DNA of 64,000 bases from NCBI GenBank assembly GCA_903827375.1, contig CAIKHZ010000105.1, positions 1-64,000 of the forward strand. The letters are read 5' to 3'. Positions 16,635 through 26,800 of this stretch are shown one piece after another. A program made the position numbers and the translations under genes. Source of the DNA: Akkermansiaceae bacterium. Lineage in GTDB: Bacteria > Verrucomicrobiota > Verrucomicrobiia > Verrucomicrobiales > Akkermansiaceae. The notes beneath the pieces were generated by a model. It was not told where the DNA came from, did no database searches, and saw only the letters and a list, made by a program, of their open reading frames with translations. The stretch's first letter is position 1. Each line of letters starts with the position of its first letter.

Positions 16635-19600
16635 TCAAATTTCAGAGTTATTCAGCCAACGGAATGCCCGCACCTTGAATTGGCGGCCGAAGTTGATATT
16701 GGCAGGTGTCGTGGCAGCGGCTTCGGCAATATCTGTGGCATCCACATATTCCGGCACGCGTTGCACCGTCGCCTCGCACCAAGCGCGGGCCGTGACCTTG
16801 CCACTGGCGTCCCTTGCCTCGCCGCAGGCGCGGATCCGGAATGTGTCTGAGCGAACGGTGGCGAATGATCCGATAGATGATAGGATATCGCCTTGGGAGA
16901 TCTCGCCGGGAGCCCCGGAACCGGTGTTGCCCGTCACGGCGACTGGGTTCTGCCAACCGTACTTTGCAACGTCGCCGGGCACAATAAGAGTGGCATCGGC
17001 CACCATACCGGCATTGAGGTTGGATTGGTTGAGGGCTGCTTGAAGCGCTCCGTTGCTAGACAGATCACCGGCCGGGCCGAGGCGGCGATTGACGAATTCC
17101 GCCATTGAAAGAAAGGGTCCGCGGGCACGAACTTGAGCGACGATATTTTCTGCGAGCTGTTTGACTTCATCCGCTTGCAGCGTCCGATAGCTGTTCCAAA
17201 GCAGATCCTTGCCGACACCCACTTGCAGGCCAAGCGCTGGGCGACGCATCCTGAGAAACGGAATACTGCTAGACATCACTTCATCAGGGCCGGACGCCAG
17301 CGGCACGTTGCAATCCGCCAGCCCGGACAAGACGGAGGTCCACGCGGCCACGGAGGTGCTGTTGACGTTGAAGCCGCCCGCTGTCATCATATAGGCGGCA
17401 GATGGTTTGCCATTGGTGTTCAACACGCCCGCCGCTGCATCCTTGGCGGTTGCACCGCTAGGGAGGCAGGGGATGTTGCGTGCGTTAGGCAACTGGCGTT
17501 CACCGGCAAAGAAATCGCTCGCCAGATCTTTAAGACTCACAGTGGACGGGCCGGAATACATCATGCCTTCCAGGGTCGCGAGGGTGGAGAACCAATAGCG
17601 ATCCCACAATTGGTCGTTGGCTAACCACGAATGATCCAGCACCATCCGCGAGGTATCGACTTTGTAGCTTGCCACGTCCGGCGGCAGTGCCGGATGGGCT
17701 CGGCTTTCGCCGATGGAATAGGTCACATAGGGAATGCTGCCGATGCTGGCGCCGTTGGCATGACGCAGTTGCGCTAGCGACTGCATGGGTGCCATCGGGA
17801 TTTCATAGATGGTTGCAGCAGTGGTGCCGTTGATGGCGCCATGGCCGCCGAAGAAGTAGCCTTTCTCACCGTCGGATTCGATGGCATTGCCACCGCCTCG
17901 GATCGGCACGAGGGCAAACTCCAACGGACTGGAGCCCTGGCTTTCCGCAGTGGTGAAATCACAGGTAGCCATCTGCATTGCCAGCCCCGTATCGGCAACC
18001 GGGCGAGAGCGGGTAAAGGACTCGACGGTGGTCTTGCCGCCGATGCTGAAGACCGCGAACGGTCTGGCTCTGGAATAGTCCTTCACTTGGGTGGCGTTTG
18101 CTTCGTAAATCGCTGATGAAGTGATCGGGACATCCACCCCGGGTTTTGGATAGGTCTCCGGAAAGCGCCTCACTGTCTTGAACCGTGGCGAAGTGCCCTC
18201 CTGCGCAATCTCGGTGAGTCTGGCTTGATCCTTGTAGAAAATTTGGGTGGTTCCTACCGGTGGAGCCACCGTTCCGGTGGCAGCTCCGGGAGGAACCAAA
18301 GTCACTGATATACTGAACTGGTTGTCAGCGGTGGCAGGCGGCTTCGGGCCATATCGCACACCTATCAAATCATCAGGACTCAGCAAAATGATGCTCTCGG
18401 ATGTGCGGGCTTTGAGCCAATCCGCTTTGGATCCCGGCGCAATCCAGTCCACGTCGAAGCCAACCGCGTCTTTTGGGCCGGTGATCATACCGGTCATGAT
18501 TTTCGCACTATTGGTGAAGGTGTCCCGCCAGTCGAACATTTTTGTGCCGTTGGCACCGCCCTCCACTTCCTGGGCAAACGTCCATTCAGGCGGAAACGGC
18601 TTTCCAAAGATACGGGTTTCACCCGCTCCCATCACCACCTCGGTGGCATCGCTCAGACTACTTGACAACGTTAGGCCGAAGGATTTTTTCTGCGAACCGG
18701 ACAGATACAAGTCGTTCAACGATGTTAGGTCCGTGCCGGTTGTTGCGGACTGACCATTGACGATGAATTGGAAGGCCATCGGAATATCGGAAAACGAGAC
18801 TTGGAGATTGGTGAAACGCAGTGGAACGTTGTATGGGTTGTGGAGGGTGATCACCGGAAGATACATCATGTGGAGCATGTATGGCATGCCTGGTTTTGCG
18901 CGACCTTGGTGTGCATCCCGTACGATCAGGGAAAATAGCACATCGATCCTGACGACAGTTGGCATCAGCATGGCGGTCTTGAGCCTCTTCATGTTCGGCT
19001 CGTATCGGTTTGCATGGACCGTCCTGTCCAGTATGGTACTCAACGCATAGTTCAAAGGCACCACCGCCTTGAGTCCCTCCTTCGGATTGTCTTTAGTCGT
19101 GGTCTTTCGGTACAATTTGGCATAGTCAGCGTAGATCGCCCACAACGGATCAGCGGTGGCCAGCCCGGCCGTATTGTTGTCGGAGTAAAGGAAGCGCGTG
19201 GCATAGTCACTTGGCAGAGCGGCCGCATCAAACAGAACACTCAGGTCGGTCTTCAAGCCGCCGTTGACCACATCGGACTGGACCGAAGCCGAGTCCACAC
19301 TGAAATCGTGAAAATAGGGCGCCAGCGCCTGACTGGCACCGGTTGCCAGGTTTGCCTCGCCGAGGCTCACCAATTTTGGCAGGACGTCGCTGAGTTTCAC
19401 CTTGTTGCCTGATAGAAATTTGAGACTAGCTATGCTCTTAAAGCCATTGTGTGCCGGTGCCCCCACTTGGGTGATCTTATCGGCAGGACAGGTGGGATTG
19501 CTAGCAGGTGATAGGTTGATCCGGCCCTTGACGCCTTCATCTAGGACGACCCAGGCGAGTGAGCCAGAGGCGGCGCTGGTCTTGGAAGGGGTGATGGGCA

Positions 19601-20096
19601 GAGTCGGCACGCTGATCTCGCTCTGTGGGCTGCCAGCGCCTACGCTGCCAGGACCCACCAAGCGCTGGTCGCTTGCCGATGCTTGCGGCAACACCGCAGG
19701 ATCAGGCTGGCCCGTGCGATCCGGGTTTGACATCAGATACCCGAGAAAATTGTTGCGGGTTTTCGCTAGTGTATAATTTGGCGTTGCAGATGGCGGCCTC
19801 CAGGATTTCCACACGCCGGTGATTCCCGCCGGCGCTTTGGCACTGACCAGATTGGCGGGGGCAGTGATTCGCTGGTCCAGGCCGGCGTTCCTCTGCAATT
19901 CACCGATGGCCAGCATCAGGGCCAAACGGGCGTTGGCGCGGGCGGTGGCCAACGCTTCACCCCGGCCCGCCGTGCGCGACGCGACACTTGAGAGGGTCAG
20001 AAGCCCGACCACAAGGACGGTTAGAAGAACCATCAGTGACAGGGTCATGACAAGGGCAAAGCCGCGCGACTGAGGTTTCCCGGGAGGGAGGGGCAT
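16635..20096 (-). CDS. Verru_Chthon cassette protein A-like, pseudopilin-type anchor
   Basis: The 1153-aa product starts MPLPPGKPQSRGFALVMTLS followed by LMVLLTVLVVGLLTLSSVASR, a type IV pilin/PilX-like N-terminal anchor with a short basic leader. The next 100 residues (ATARANARLALMLAIGELQR) continue the pilin helix. The bulk (VVLDEGVKGRINLSPASNP, FLSMAEFVNRRLGPAGDLSS, AWCEATVQRVPEYVDATD near the end) matches my memory of the Verru_Chthon cassette A family (TIGR02600), found in Verrucomicrobia beside proteins B, C and D. None of those is in this window. The ORF is open to 20333, but the pilin leader fixes 20096. It lies 115 bp downstream of a PATR gene on the same strand. The role is probably cell-surface assembly or secretion; this is inference. 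Confidence 0.8.
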   Translation of the reverse strand: MPLPPGKPQSRGFALVMTLSLMVLLTVLVVGLLTLSSVASRTAGRGEALATARANARLALMLAIGELQRNAGLDQRITAPANLVSAKAPAGITGVWKSWRPPSATPNYTLAKTRNNFLGYLMSNPDRTGQPDPAVLPQASASDQRLVGPGSVGAGSPQSEISVPTLPITPSKTSAASGSLAWVVLDEGVKGRINLSPASNPTCPADKITQVGAPAHNGFKSIASLKFLSGNKVKLSDVLPKLVSLGEANLATGASQALAPYFHDFSVDSASVQSDVVNGGLKTDLSVLFDAAALPSDYATRFLYSDNNTAGLATADPLWAIYADYAKLYRKTTTKDNPKEGLKAVVPLNYALSTILDRTVHANRYEPNMKRLKTAMLMPTVVRIDVLFSLIVRDAHQGRAKPGMPYMLHMMYLPVITLHNPYNVPLRFTNLQVSFSDIPMAFQFIVNGQSATTGTDLTSLNDLYLSGSQKKSFGLTLSSSLSDATEVVMGAGETRIFGKPFPPEWTFAQEVEGGANGTKMFDWRDTFTNSAKIMTGMITGPKDAVGFDVDWIAPGSKADWLKARTSESIILLSPDDLIGVRYGPKPPATADNQFSISVTLVPPGAATGTVAPPVGTTQIFYKDQARLTEIAQEGTSPRFKTVRRFPETYPKPGVDVPITSSAIYEANATQVKDYSRARPFAVFSIGGKTTVESFTRSRPVADTGLAMQMATCDFTTAESQGSSPLEFALVPIRGGGNAIESDGEKGYFFGGHGAINGTTAATIYEIPMAPMQSLAQLRHANGASIGSIPYVTYSIGESRAHPALPPDVASYKVDTSRMVLDHSWLANDQLWDRYWFSTLATLEGMMYSGPSTVSLKDLASDFFAGERQLPNARNIPCLPSGATAKDAAAGVLNTNGKPSAAYMMTAGGFNVNSTSVAAWTSVLSGLADCNVPLASGPDEVMSSSIPFLRMRRPALGLQVGVGKDLLWNSYRTLQADEVKQLAENIVAQVRARGPFLSMAEFVNRRLGPAGDLSSNGALQAALNQSNLNAGMVADATLIVPGDVAKYGWQNPVAVTGNTGSGAPGEISQGDILSSIGSFATVRSDTFRIRACGEARDASGKVTARAWCEATVQRVPEYVDATDIAEAAATTPANINFGRQFKVRAFRWLNNSEI

Positions 20097-20211
20097 GAGG
20101 TAGCTGGTGAATTGGCTAGGCGCGGGGAAGCGCCGGTGGATCGGGTGGCAAGACAGGAATCGGCTTGTCGTTAGTGATACAAGAGGCGGACAGCCCGCGA
20201 TGCGTGACGGA

Positions 20212-23200
20212 TTACTTTGTCGCCACGAGGCGGCCGAAGAGTTTGGCACCGACGGCGTTGCTGCGGGGTACAGTGATGGTGATGATGTCGGGCTGAGTCG
20301 CCGGGGTGCCTGGGTTGATATTAACAACCACACCGTGGGCGTCCGCAGCGGAACTGGTGGCAGGCACCGGAACCATGGTCCAACCCGCTAGATTTGAGCC
20401 ATATTGGAAGCTCAGGGCAACTTCTGCTAGGGAGTCATCCGAGCGGTTAAAGGTAAAGACAAAGGCAACGGGGGTTACAGTTAGAGCTGGAAGGATCGAA
20501 GGATTCGACGCCAGAGGATTGCCTCCGAGGACGAACTTGAGCAAATTGGGGATGCCATCTTTAGCCGGATTCTGGGTTGGTCCGTCATTCACACCCGGGG
20601 TGAGGCCCTTGGCGAGCGCCCAAGTCCCGTACGCGGAAGTTGACGGGCCTGTTGTTACTGTGAGTGTTCCGGTGCCAGAGAAGTGAACGTCGTCGATATT
20701 TGCCGCGCCAGAGCCGCTTGCCCCGTAGGTACCGGCGGGTTTTTGGGTCGCACCAATTGTCAAGGCATGGACGGTATCGGAGACACCGGTGCTAAAGCTC
20801 AGTTTGAGGACGGCATTGGCAGCGATCAAGACATCCGCTGCATTTGCTAGGAATGGAGTTGTCGTTTCGAGGGTACCGGCAATAACAGTGGTGTTTCCGG
20901 TGTATGTGTTTCCTCCCGAAAGCGTGGTGGTTCCGGTTCCAATCTGAATGACCGAGCCTGTGCCGGATATCACATTGGCGAAAGCAAGTCCATCACTGCG
21001 GTTGAAGACTAGAGTCCCGGCGTTGGCGACCTCCGCAGGGCTTGCCAGGCTGCCGCCGGTGGAGCCATTGCCAATTTGCAATGTACCAGCGGAAATCGTG
21101 GTGGTTCCGGTGTAAGTGTTAGCACCCACAAGCGCCATGGTACCGGTGCCGCTCTTGATCACGGAATTTGCCCCTCCACCAATAACTCCTGAGATCACCA
21201 GATCGATGCCGTCTGGTACGCTGCCTGCTGCGACATTGATAGGCAATGATCCTGAGCGGATTGTGATTCCCGCGCTGATCACCGAGGCCGTGGAACTGGC
21301 GAGCGTCGTCACTCCAAATCCATTCATCGAGTCGAAGTGATAGGTTCCAGCGATGGCGGCCATGGTCCCACCGGTGAGATAAAAATGGGTGGAAAACCCC
21401 TGATTGCCGCCCATATCCGTCAGAGTCCCACCGTTGATGTTAACCGTATCCACCCGCAAACCGCTGCTGTAGCCGAGGGCATCCCCTGAAGCCAGATTCA
21501 CGGCTGCACCGGAGTTGATATTGAGAGCGCCACGGATCGCGCCGGTTCCACCACCGGTCCCCAAAGCCAGTGTCCCTCCATTGACGGTGGTTCCGCCGGT
21601 GTAAAGGTTATATCCGGAAAGCGTCAACTTGCCGTCACCGGTTTTAAGCAAGCTGCCGGCAGTCGCCGCTGCCGCTCCGCTGATGGTCAAATTGGCGCTG
21701 ATATCAGGAACATCGAAGGTGGCAGAAGTGCCAGATGAAATCGTGAAGCCACGGTCCGTAAATGAAGTTGCCGTCGCCGCATATCGCAGTGTTCCTCCGG
21801 TGAAGACGAGGTTTGACGCTGCATTGCTTGATTGGCCAATGTCACTGGGATTCCCCCCGCTACTCAATCGATTGACGATTAACACCCCTCCATTGATCGT
21901 GGTCGGGCCGCTATAGGTATTGAAAACCGGGCCGTCGATAACCAAGGTGCCACTGCCATTTTTGACAAGTCCGCCCGTGCCGGTGATCCCGGATCCATCA
22001 TCGGTGGTGAGGGTGTAATTCACGGAGGAGTTATTGAAGACGCACGAGGACGGGCTGACATCCGTGACATCACCGCTGTGGATGGTGATGGTTGATAGAG
22101 GCGCGCTGACGACTCCGCCGATATTCACTGTGTCATTGAATTCCACACTATCGGCGGGCCAGAAATCCGTCTGGGCGTGGGCGGCTTTCAAGGCCCAGGT
22201 TGGCGTTCCGCCAACACTGTTAGCAATTCCTGTAGTCCAGATCCCACCGTGGGCACCGCTCCACACTGCGGTGTCGCCGCTGAGGTTGAGCGCTATGTTG
22301 TTGCCATTGACAAAAAGGGGGCCGGACACGGCCTGGCGGGCAGTCAGGCCGGTCACGGTGCCCAAGGTAAAGTTTCCAACAGCACCGCTAAAGCTGCCAA
22401 AACTGACCAGATTGTTAGGCCCTGGCACCCAATTGGATCCGGAAACGTTCAGCACGATCTGGCCGTTGGCGGGGGTCGTCGTCAACGCGCCAGTGATCGG
22501 TAGGCCCGCTGAACCACCGGTCACGTTGAGATTCACCGTGGCCGCGCCACCAAACGTCAGGGATGCCATCGTGAGAGCGCCGGGCCCACCGTTGCCACTG
22601 GCCACGATGTTTGATAGATCGTTAGCCACTGAGACCGCGCCGACCGTGCCATTTCCATCCAAGGTCCCCAGCGCCAGCGTGACTGGTGGAGTTGAGGCCA
22701 CCGAACTGGTCATCACGAATTTAGCGCCGCTGCCATGGATGATGATGCCATTGCTGGTGTTGATCGCCCCAGCAGCGTTTACCAGCAAAGTGCCGCCAGT
22801 CACGCTGGTTGGCCCTGTGTAGGTGTTAGTTCCAGACAAGGTAACGATGCCCGCCCCAGTGGTAGTCAGGGCGCTGGCATTTGTGCCGTTATTGGAGATT
22901 GGGGCGGCGATGATGATATCTGCTGCGGCTGTGTTCAGCACCAGATCCAGGGAAGCTCCGATCGTGACAGAGCTACCAATGGTGAACGAGCCGGCACCGG
23001 TATTTAGAAACCCGTTCATCGTGATGGAGGAACCTGCCTGGGAACCATCTGCCGTGCCATTGTATTGAATGGTGTTGACATTGCGTGCTGCGACAGAAGC
23101 CGGATAGATACCGCCACCTCCTGTCATCACAAAATTGAGGGTGTGGCTGTCACCGCCACCAATTCCATCCCAGGTGCTGGTTGCTAGTGTGAGAGACTGG

Positions 23201-23805
23201 ACGTGGCCTGTGTAAGGGGCCAAATTGCCAGCAGTCACCTTTGCATAGGTTGTTGCGGTGCCGGTCCCCATGGTTGCCCATGGTCCCACCATGCTGTTCA
23301 CTAGTGTTAGGCCAGCTGTGACCGTTCCCGATCCCGGGATATTGAGAGTTGCTCCGGGGCTGCGGGTGAAAGTGCCTGTGTTGAGCGTGAGAGTCCGGCC
23401 GGTGGCGACGTTCCACGTTTGGCCGCTGCTACCCAGAAGTATCAGCCCGGAGCTAACGGTGAGGTTCTGGGTAGCCGCGCTCATGTCGATGCCGGATGAG
23501 CCGAGGGTGAGCGTGTTACCCACGCCGATCGTGACTGCAGCACCTGGGTTGGTGATTGAGATCCCACTCCAGCTCAGGTCTGCGCCGAGAGACACGGCAT
23601 TCGCAGAGGTAACGATTGCACTCCACGTCGCGATGTCTGACGCCGTCGGCAGCACCGCCCCGCTCCAGCTCGAGGCGAGGTTGAGACTGCTCGCGTTATT
23701 GGCCTTCTGGCGGCTGGCGGCTTGCGCGGGATACGCAAGGCCAGCAACGGTGAGTCCGACAACCATGGGACGGAGATGATGGAGTGATCGGCTTCTGAGT
23801 TTCAT
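20212..23805 (-). CDS. PATR-repeat surface protein (1197 aa)
   Basis: After a signal peptide (VVGLTVAGLAYPAQA) comes a beta-helix-forming protein built from autotransporter-associated beta-strand repeats. I count five core motifs of the type N-T-Y-[TS]-G-x-T-[TS]-[VI]-x-x-G-[TV]-L, for example ANTYTGTTTISAGTL. The C-terminal module has WALAKGLTPGVNDG, then DGIPNLLKFVLGGNPL, FTFNRSDDSLAEV, FQYGSNLAGWT and PRSNAVGAKLFGRL, ending VATK. There is no 12-strand autotransporter barrel. Start 23805 fits the signal peptide; 23823 is also in frame. It lies 45 bp after the larger paralogue and shares the module and an internal segment with it, so the pair arose by duplication. Likely secreted or surface-attached. 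Confidence 0.85.
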   Translation of the reverse strand: MKLRSRSLHHLRPMVVGLTVAGLAYPAQAASRQKANNASSLNLASSWSGAVLPTASDIATWSAIVTSANAVSLGADLSWSGISITNPGAAVTIGVGNTLTLGSSGIDMSAATQNLTVSSGLILLGSSGQTWNVATGRTLTLNTGTFTRSPGATLNIPGSGTVTAGLTLVNSMVGPWATMGTGTATTYAKVTAGNLAPYTGHVQSLTLATSTWDGIGGGDSHTLNFVMTGGGGIYPASVAARNVNTIQYNGTADGSQAGSSITMNGFLNTGAGSFTIGSSVTIGASLDLVLNTAAADIIIAAPISNNGTNASALTTTGAGIVTLSGTNTYTGPTSVTGGTLLVNAAGAINTSNGIIIHGSGAKFVMTSSVASTPPVTLALGTLDGNGTVGAVSVANDLSNIVASGNGGPGALTMASLTFGGAATVNLNVTGGSAGLPITGALTTTPANGQIVLNVSGSNWVPGPNNLVSFGSFSGAVGNFTLGTVTGLTARQAVSGPLFVNGNNIALNLSGDTAVWSGAHGGIWTTGIANSVGGTPTWALKAAHAQTDFWPADSVEFNDTVNIGGVVSAPLSTITIHSGDVTDVSPSSCVFNNSSVNYTLTTDDGSGITGTGGLVKNGSGTLVIDGPVFNTYSGPTTINGGVLIVNRLSSGGNPSDIGQSSNAASNLVFTGGTLRYAATATSFTDRGFTISSGTSATFDVPDISANLTISGAAAATAGSLLKTGDGKLTLSGYNLYTGGTTVNGGTLALGTGGGTGAIRGALNINSGAAVNLASGDALGYSSGLRVDTVNINGGTLTDMGGNQGFSTHFYLTGGTMAAIAGTYHFDSMNGFGVTTLASSTASVISAGITIRSGSLPINVAAGSVPDGIDLVISGVIGGGANSVIKSGTGTMALVGANTYTGTTTISAGTLQIGNGSTGGSLASPAEVANAGTLVFNRSDGLAFANVISGTGSVIQIGTGTTTLSGGNTYTGNTTVIAGTLETTTPFLANAADVLIAANAVLKLSFSTGVSDTVHALTIGATQKPAGTYGASGSGAANIDDVHFSGTGTLTVTTGPSTSAYGTWALAKGLTPGVNDGPTQNPAKDGIPNLLKFVLGGNPLASNPSILPALTVTPVAFVFTFNRSDDSLAEVALSFQYGSNLAGWTMVPVPATSSAADAHGVVVNINPGTPATQPDIITITVPRSNAVGAKLFGRLVATK

Positions 23806-23850
23806 AATCAATGGCTGGAGCAAAGACCCGCCGCGTGAGGATTCTCTTGA

Positions 23851-26800
23851 TTATTTAACTGCCTGGAGGCGACCAAACAGCTTGCCACCCACCGCATTGC
23901 TGCGTGGAATGGTGACGGTCACGGTGTCGAGGGGCGAACCATTGGCGATGCTAACTTCCGGGCCGCTGCTGGCGGTGTCTGCACCGATCGCCACATTCGT
24001 CCAACCGACGACGTCCGAGCCATATTGGAATGTTGCGGTGATTTCCGCTTCGGATGCCACGGCGCGGTTGAAGGTGAAGATGAAGCCCGTTGGGGTAAGC
24101 GATTCACGCGGCAGGATCGAAAAGTCCGAGACGAGGGGGTTGCCACCGAGCAGGAACTCGAGGGCATTCGGAATGCCATTGTTGTTCGGATCTTGGTTAG
24201 GTCCGTCGTTCACCCCCGGGGTGAGACCCTTTGCGAGAGCCCAGTTATCATAAGCACTGGCGATCACCGCGCCATGGCTGACACTCAGGATGCCGGTGCC
24301 GGTGATGCGAGCGGTCTTGTGAGCTGCGGAAGATGTGAGGCTGCCCCATGTTCCGGCAACTTGCTCCACTCCGTTGATGTAGAACGAGTCCACCACATCG
24401 GTCGCTCCGGATGTTAGGTTCAGAGTTCCCGACACACCGATGCGAACCGCCGCAGTGTCGGAGAGGAAAGCCGTCGGAATCGTCAACACGCCGCCTGTGA
24501 CTGAGGTCTCGCCGGTGTATGTGTTAGCACCCGACAGAATCGTTGTTCCAGCACCCAACTGGTTGACCGACCCTGTGCCGGAAATGGCATTTGCAACAAT
24601 GAGCGAATCACTGCGGTTGAAGGCGAGGGTCGCATTGTCCACCACATCCGCAGTGCCCAAGTTGCCAGTGGTGGAGCCGCCGCCGATTTCCAGAATTCCT
24701 CCTGAAATGGTGGTGGTCCCGGTATAGACATTCGCGCCGGTAAACGTCCAAGTGCCGGTATTGGACTTGGTCACCGTCAGAGGAGTGTCGCTTTCAGAAA
24801 GCGCGCCTGAGACCACGTTGGCGGTGTTGGTACCATCAAGGATCAGCGATGCGGTGCTGTGGCTGGCAGCAACATTGCCAAGAATCAGCGCCGCACTCGT
24901 TGGATTGTATTTTACCTGCGCGCCTGGGTGCCAGTTTTGGAAGAATACATTGTCTAATTTGAAGCTGTATCCATTGGCACCGGTCACGTTCATCACTGTG
25001 GTGTAATTGTCTCCCATCCACCAACTGCCGCTGGCCTCAATCACGCCTTCGTTGCTTCCGTCGCCGTTGTTATTCACATCCACGGTGAAGGTCGTGCTAC
25101 CATAGTTGTTAAGATTGTTAGCAATGACACCGCCGCCGTTAAAATGCAACGCGATCGTGGAAAGGTTGGAGCTGGACCACAAAGTACCGGATCCTGCAGC
25201 TTGCGGGTGGGTGATCGTCAGGGCGATATTCCCGCCAATTGTGGTATTCCCCGAATAGGTGTTAGGACGGGACAGCGTCACTGCGCTCTGTGCGATCAAG
25301 CTTGCCGTGCCGCTGATTGCGTTATCGACGGTTTCCTCAAGAGCCCCTGTGCCGGATATGGTGATGGTATTCTGGCTGACCGCTCCGGCGGCCTGCATGC
25401 TCAAGATGCCGCCGCTGACGTTCACCACGCTGTTGGCGAGTGGCGCCGCTAGGGCAAGCGTGCCGTTGGTGACGGTAGTGGCACCGGTGTAGGTGGTGAC
25501 GCCCGAAAGCATCTGAGTGGAGGGGCCGCTCATGGTAAGTGAGAGTTTACCAGCGGTTCCGTCTTGGAGTGTCCCGAGGAAGTCACTGTTTATAGCACCG
25601 TTAAGGGTGAGCGTGGCGTTCGTGGCATTCGAGTTCTCGACGGTCGCCTGGCTGTCTGAGGACGCCAGCCCGCCGAGGGCGACCGAGAATCCGTCCAATT
25701 GAAGAGCCCCAAAGCTCGCCGAACCGAATGTCAGCAAACTCCCATTGCCAAGAGCACTGGCATTGCCGACCTTGAGGCGGCAGGTATCGGAATTGATGTT
25801 GATTCCGCCACTGAAGGTATTGGCACCACTCAATGTTAGGACATGTGCGGCACCGCCCAAGCTCACACTGCCCGTGCCGCTGATGATTCCGTTGAAACTC
25901 TGATCGGCACCTGCCAGGTTGTAAACAAGGCTGCCGTTATCCACGATGCCGGCGCTGCTCGCAATCGAGCCGTCCGTCGTGCCATCGCCAAGCTGCAATG
26001 TGCCGCCGTTGATGGTTGTGACACCGGTGTAGGTATTCACCGTCGTCAACGTCACCGTGTTGCTGCCATTTTTGGTTAGGTTACCCGTCTGGATTCCGCT
26101 GGCGTCATGGCTCTGAATGGTGAAGGGCAGCAGCGAGTTGTCAAACGTAGTCGTGCTGGGACTCACACCGCCTTGAATCGTCACCGTGGTCGAGGTCGGT
26201 GCCGCCGGAGCGCCAGCGCCAATCTGAACCGTGTCATTGAACTCGACATTGTCTGTGGCCCAGAAATTGGTCGGCGCGTGAGCGGTTTTGGTGGCCCAAT
26301 TGGTGGCACCGCCATTGTTGCCGGTGGCGCTGGTGGTCCAGAATTCGCCGTTAGGACCGCCGTGGGCACCGGTCCAAACCGGGGTATCGCCGGTGACGGT
26401 CAGCGTGATGAATGAGCCGGAGTTGCCCAATGTCGGCGTCTGGCGACTCGAGAAGCCAGTCCCAACCGCAAAGTCCGACAGGGATCCGGTGAAGTTGGTA
26501 TAGCCGATCAAGTTATAGACGAGATCATTTGCAAATGGGTTGGCTGGGGCGGCATTGATTGTGATTCCACCCGCACCTGCGCCGGAAGTATCCAATGTGC
26601 CGGCGACCAAGGGAGCCGTGGTTATCGCGCCGCCGATCGGGACGATGGAGATTTGGCCAGATCCACTGAAGGACAAAGTACCGATATTGAGTGTCGCCGG
26701 GGTGCCGTTGCCATTGGCCACCGTGGAGCCGTTTCCTCCAAACACAGTCACCGAAGAAACTGAATTGGAGCCGTCGAAGGTGCCTTGGGTCAGATTGACC

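Noticed and set aside
16635-20333. Longer start (20333) for the cassette A-type protein
   Set aside because: The extra 79 residues are opposite the 3' end of the PATR gene and its downstream gap, and the pilin-like leader must be near the N-terminus.
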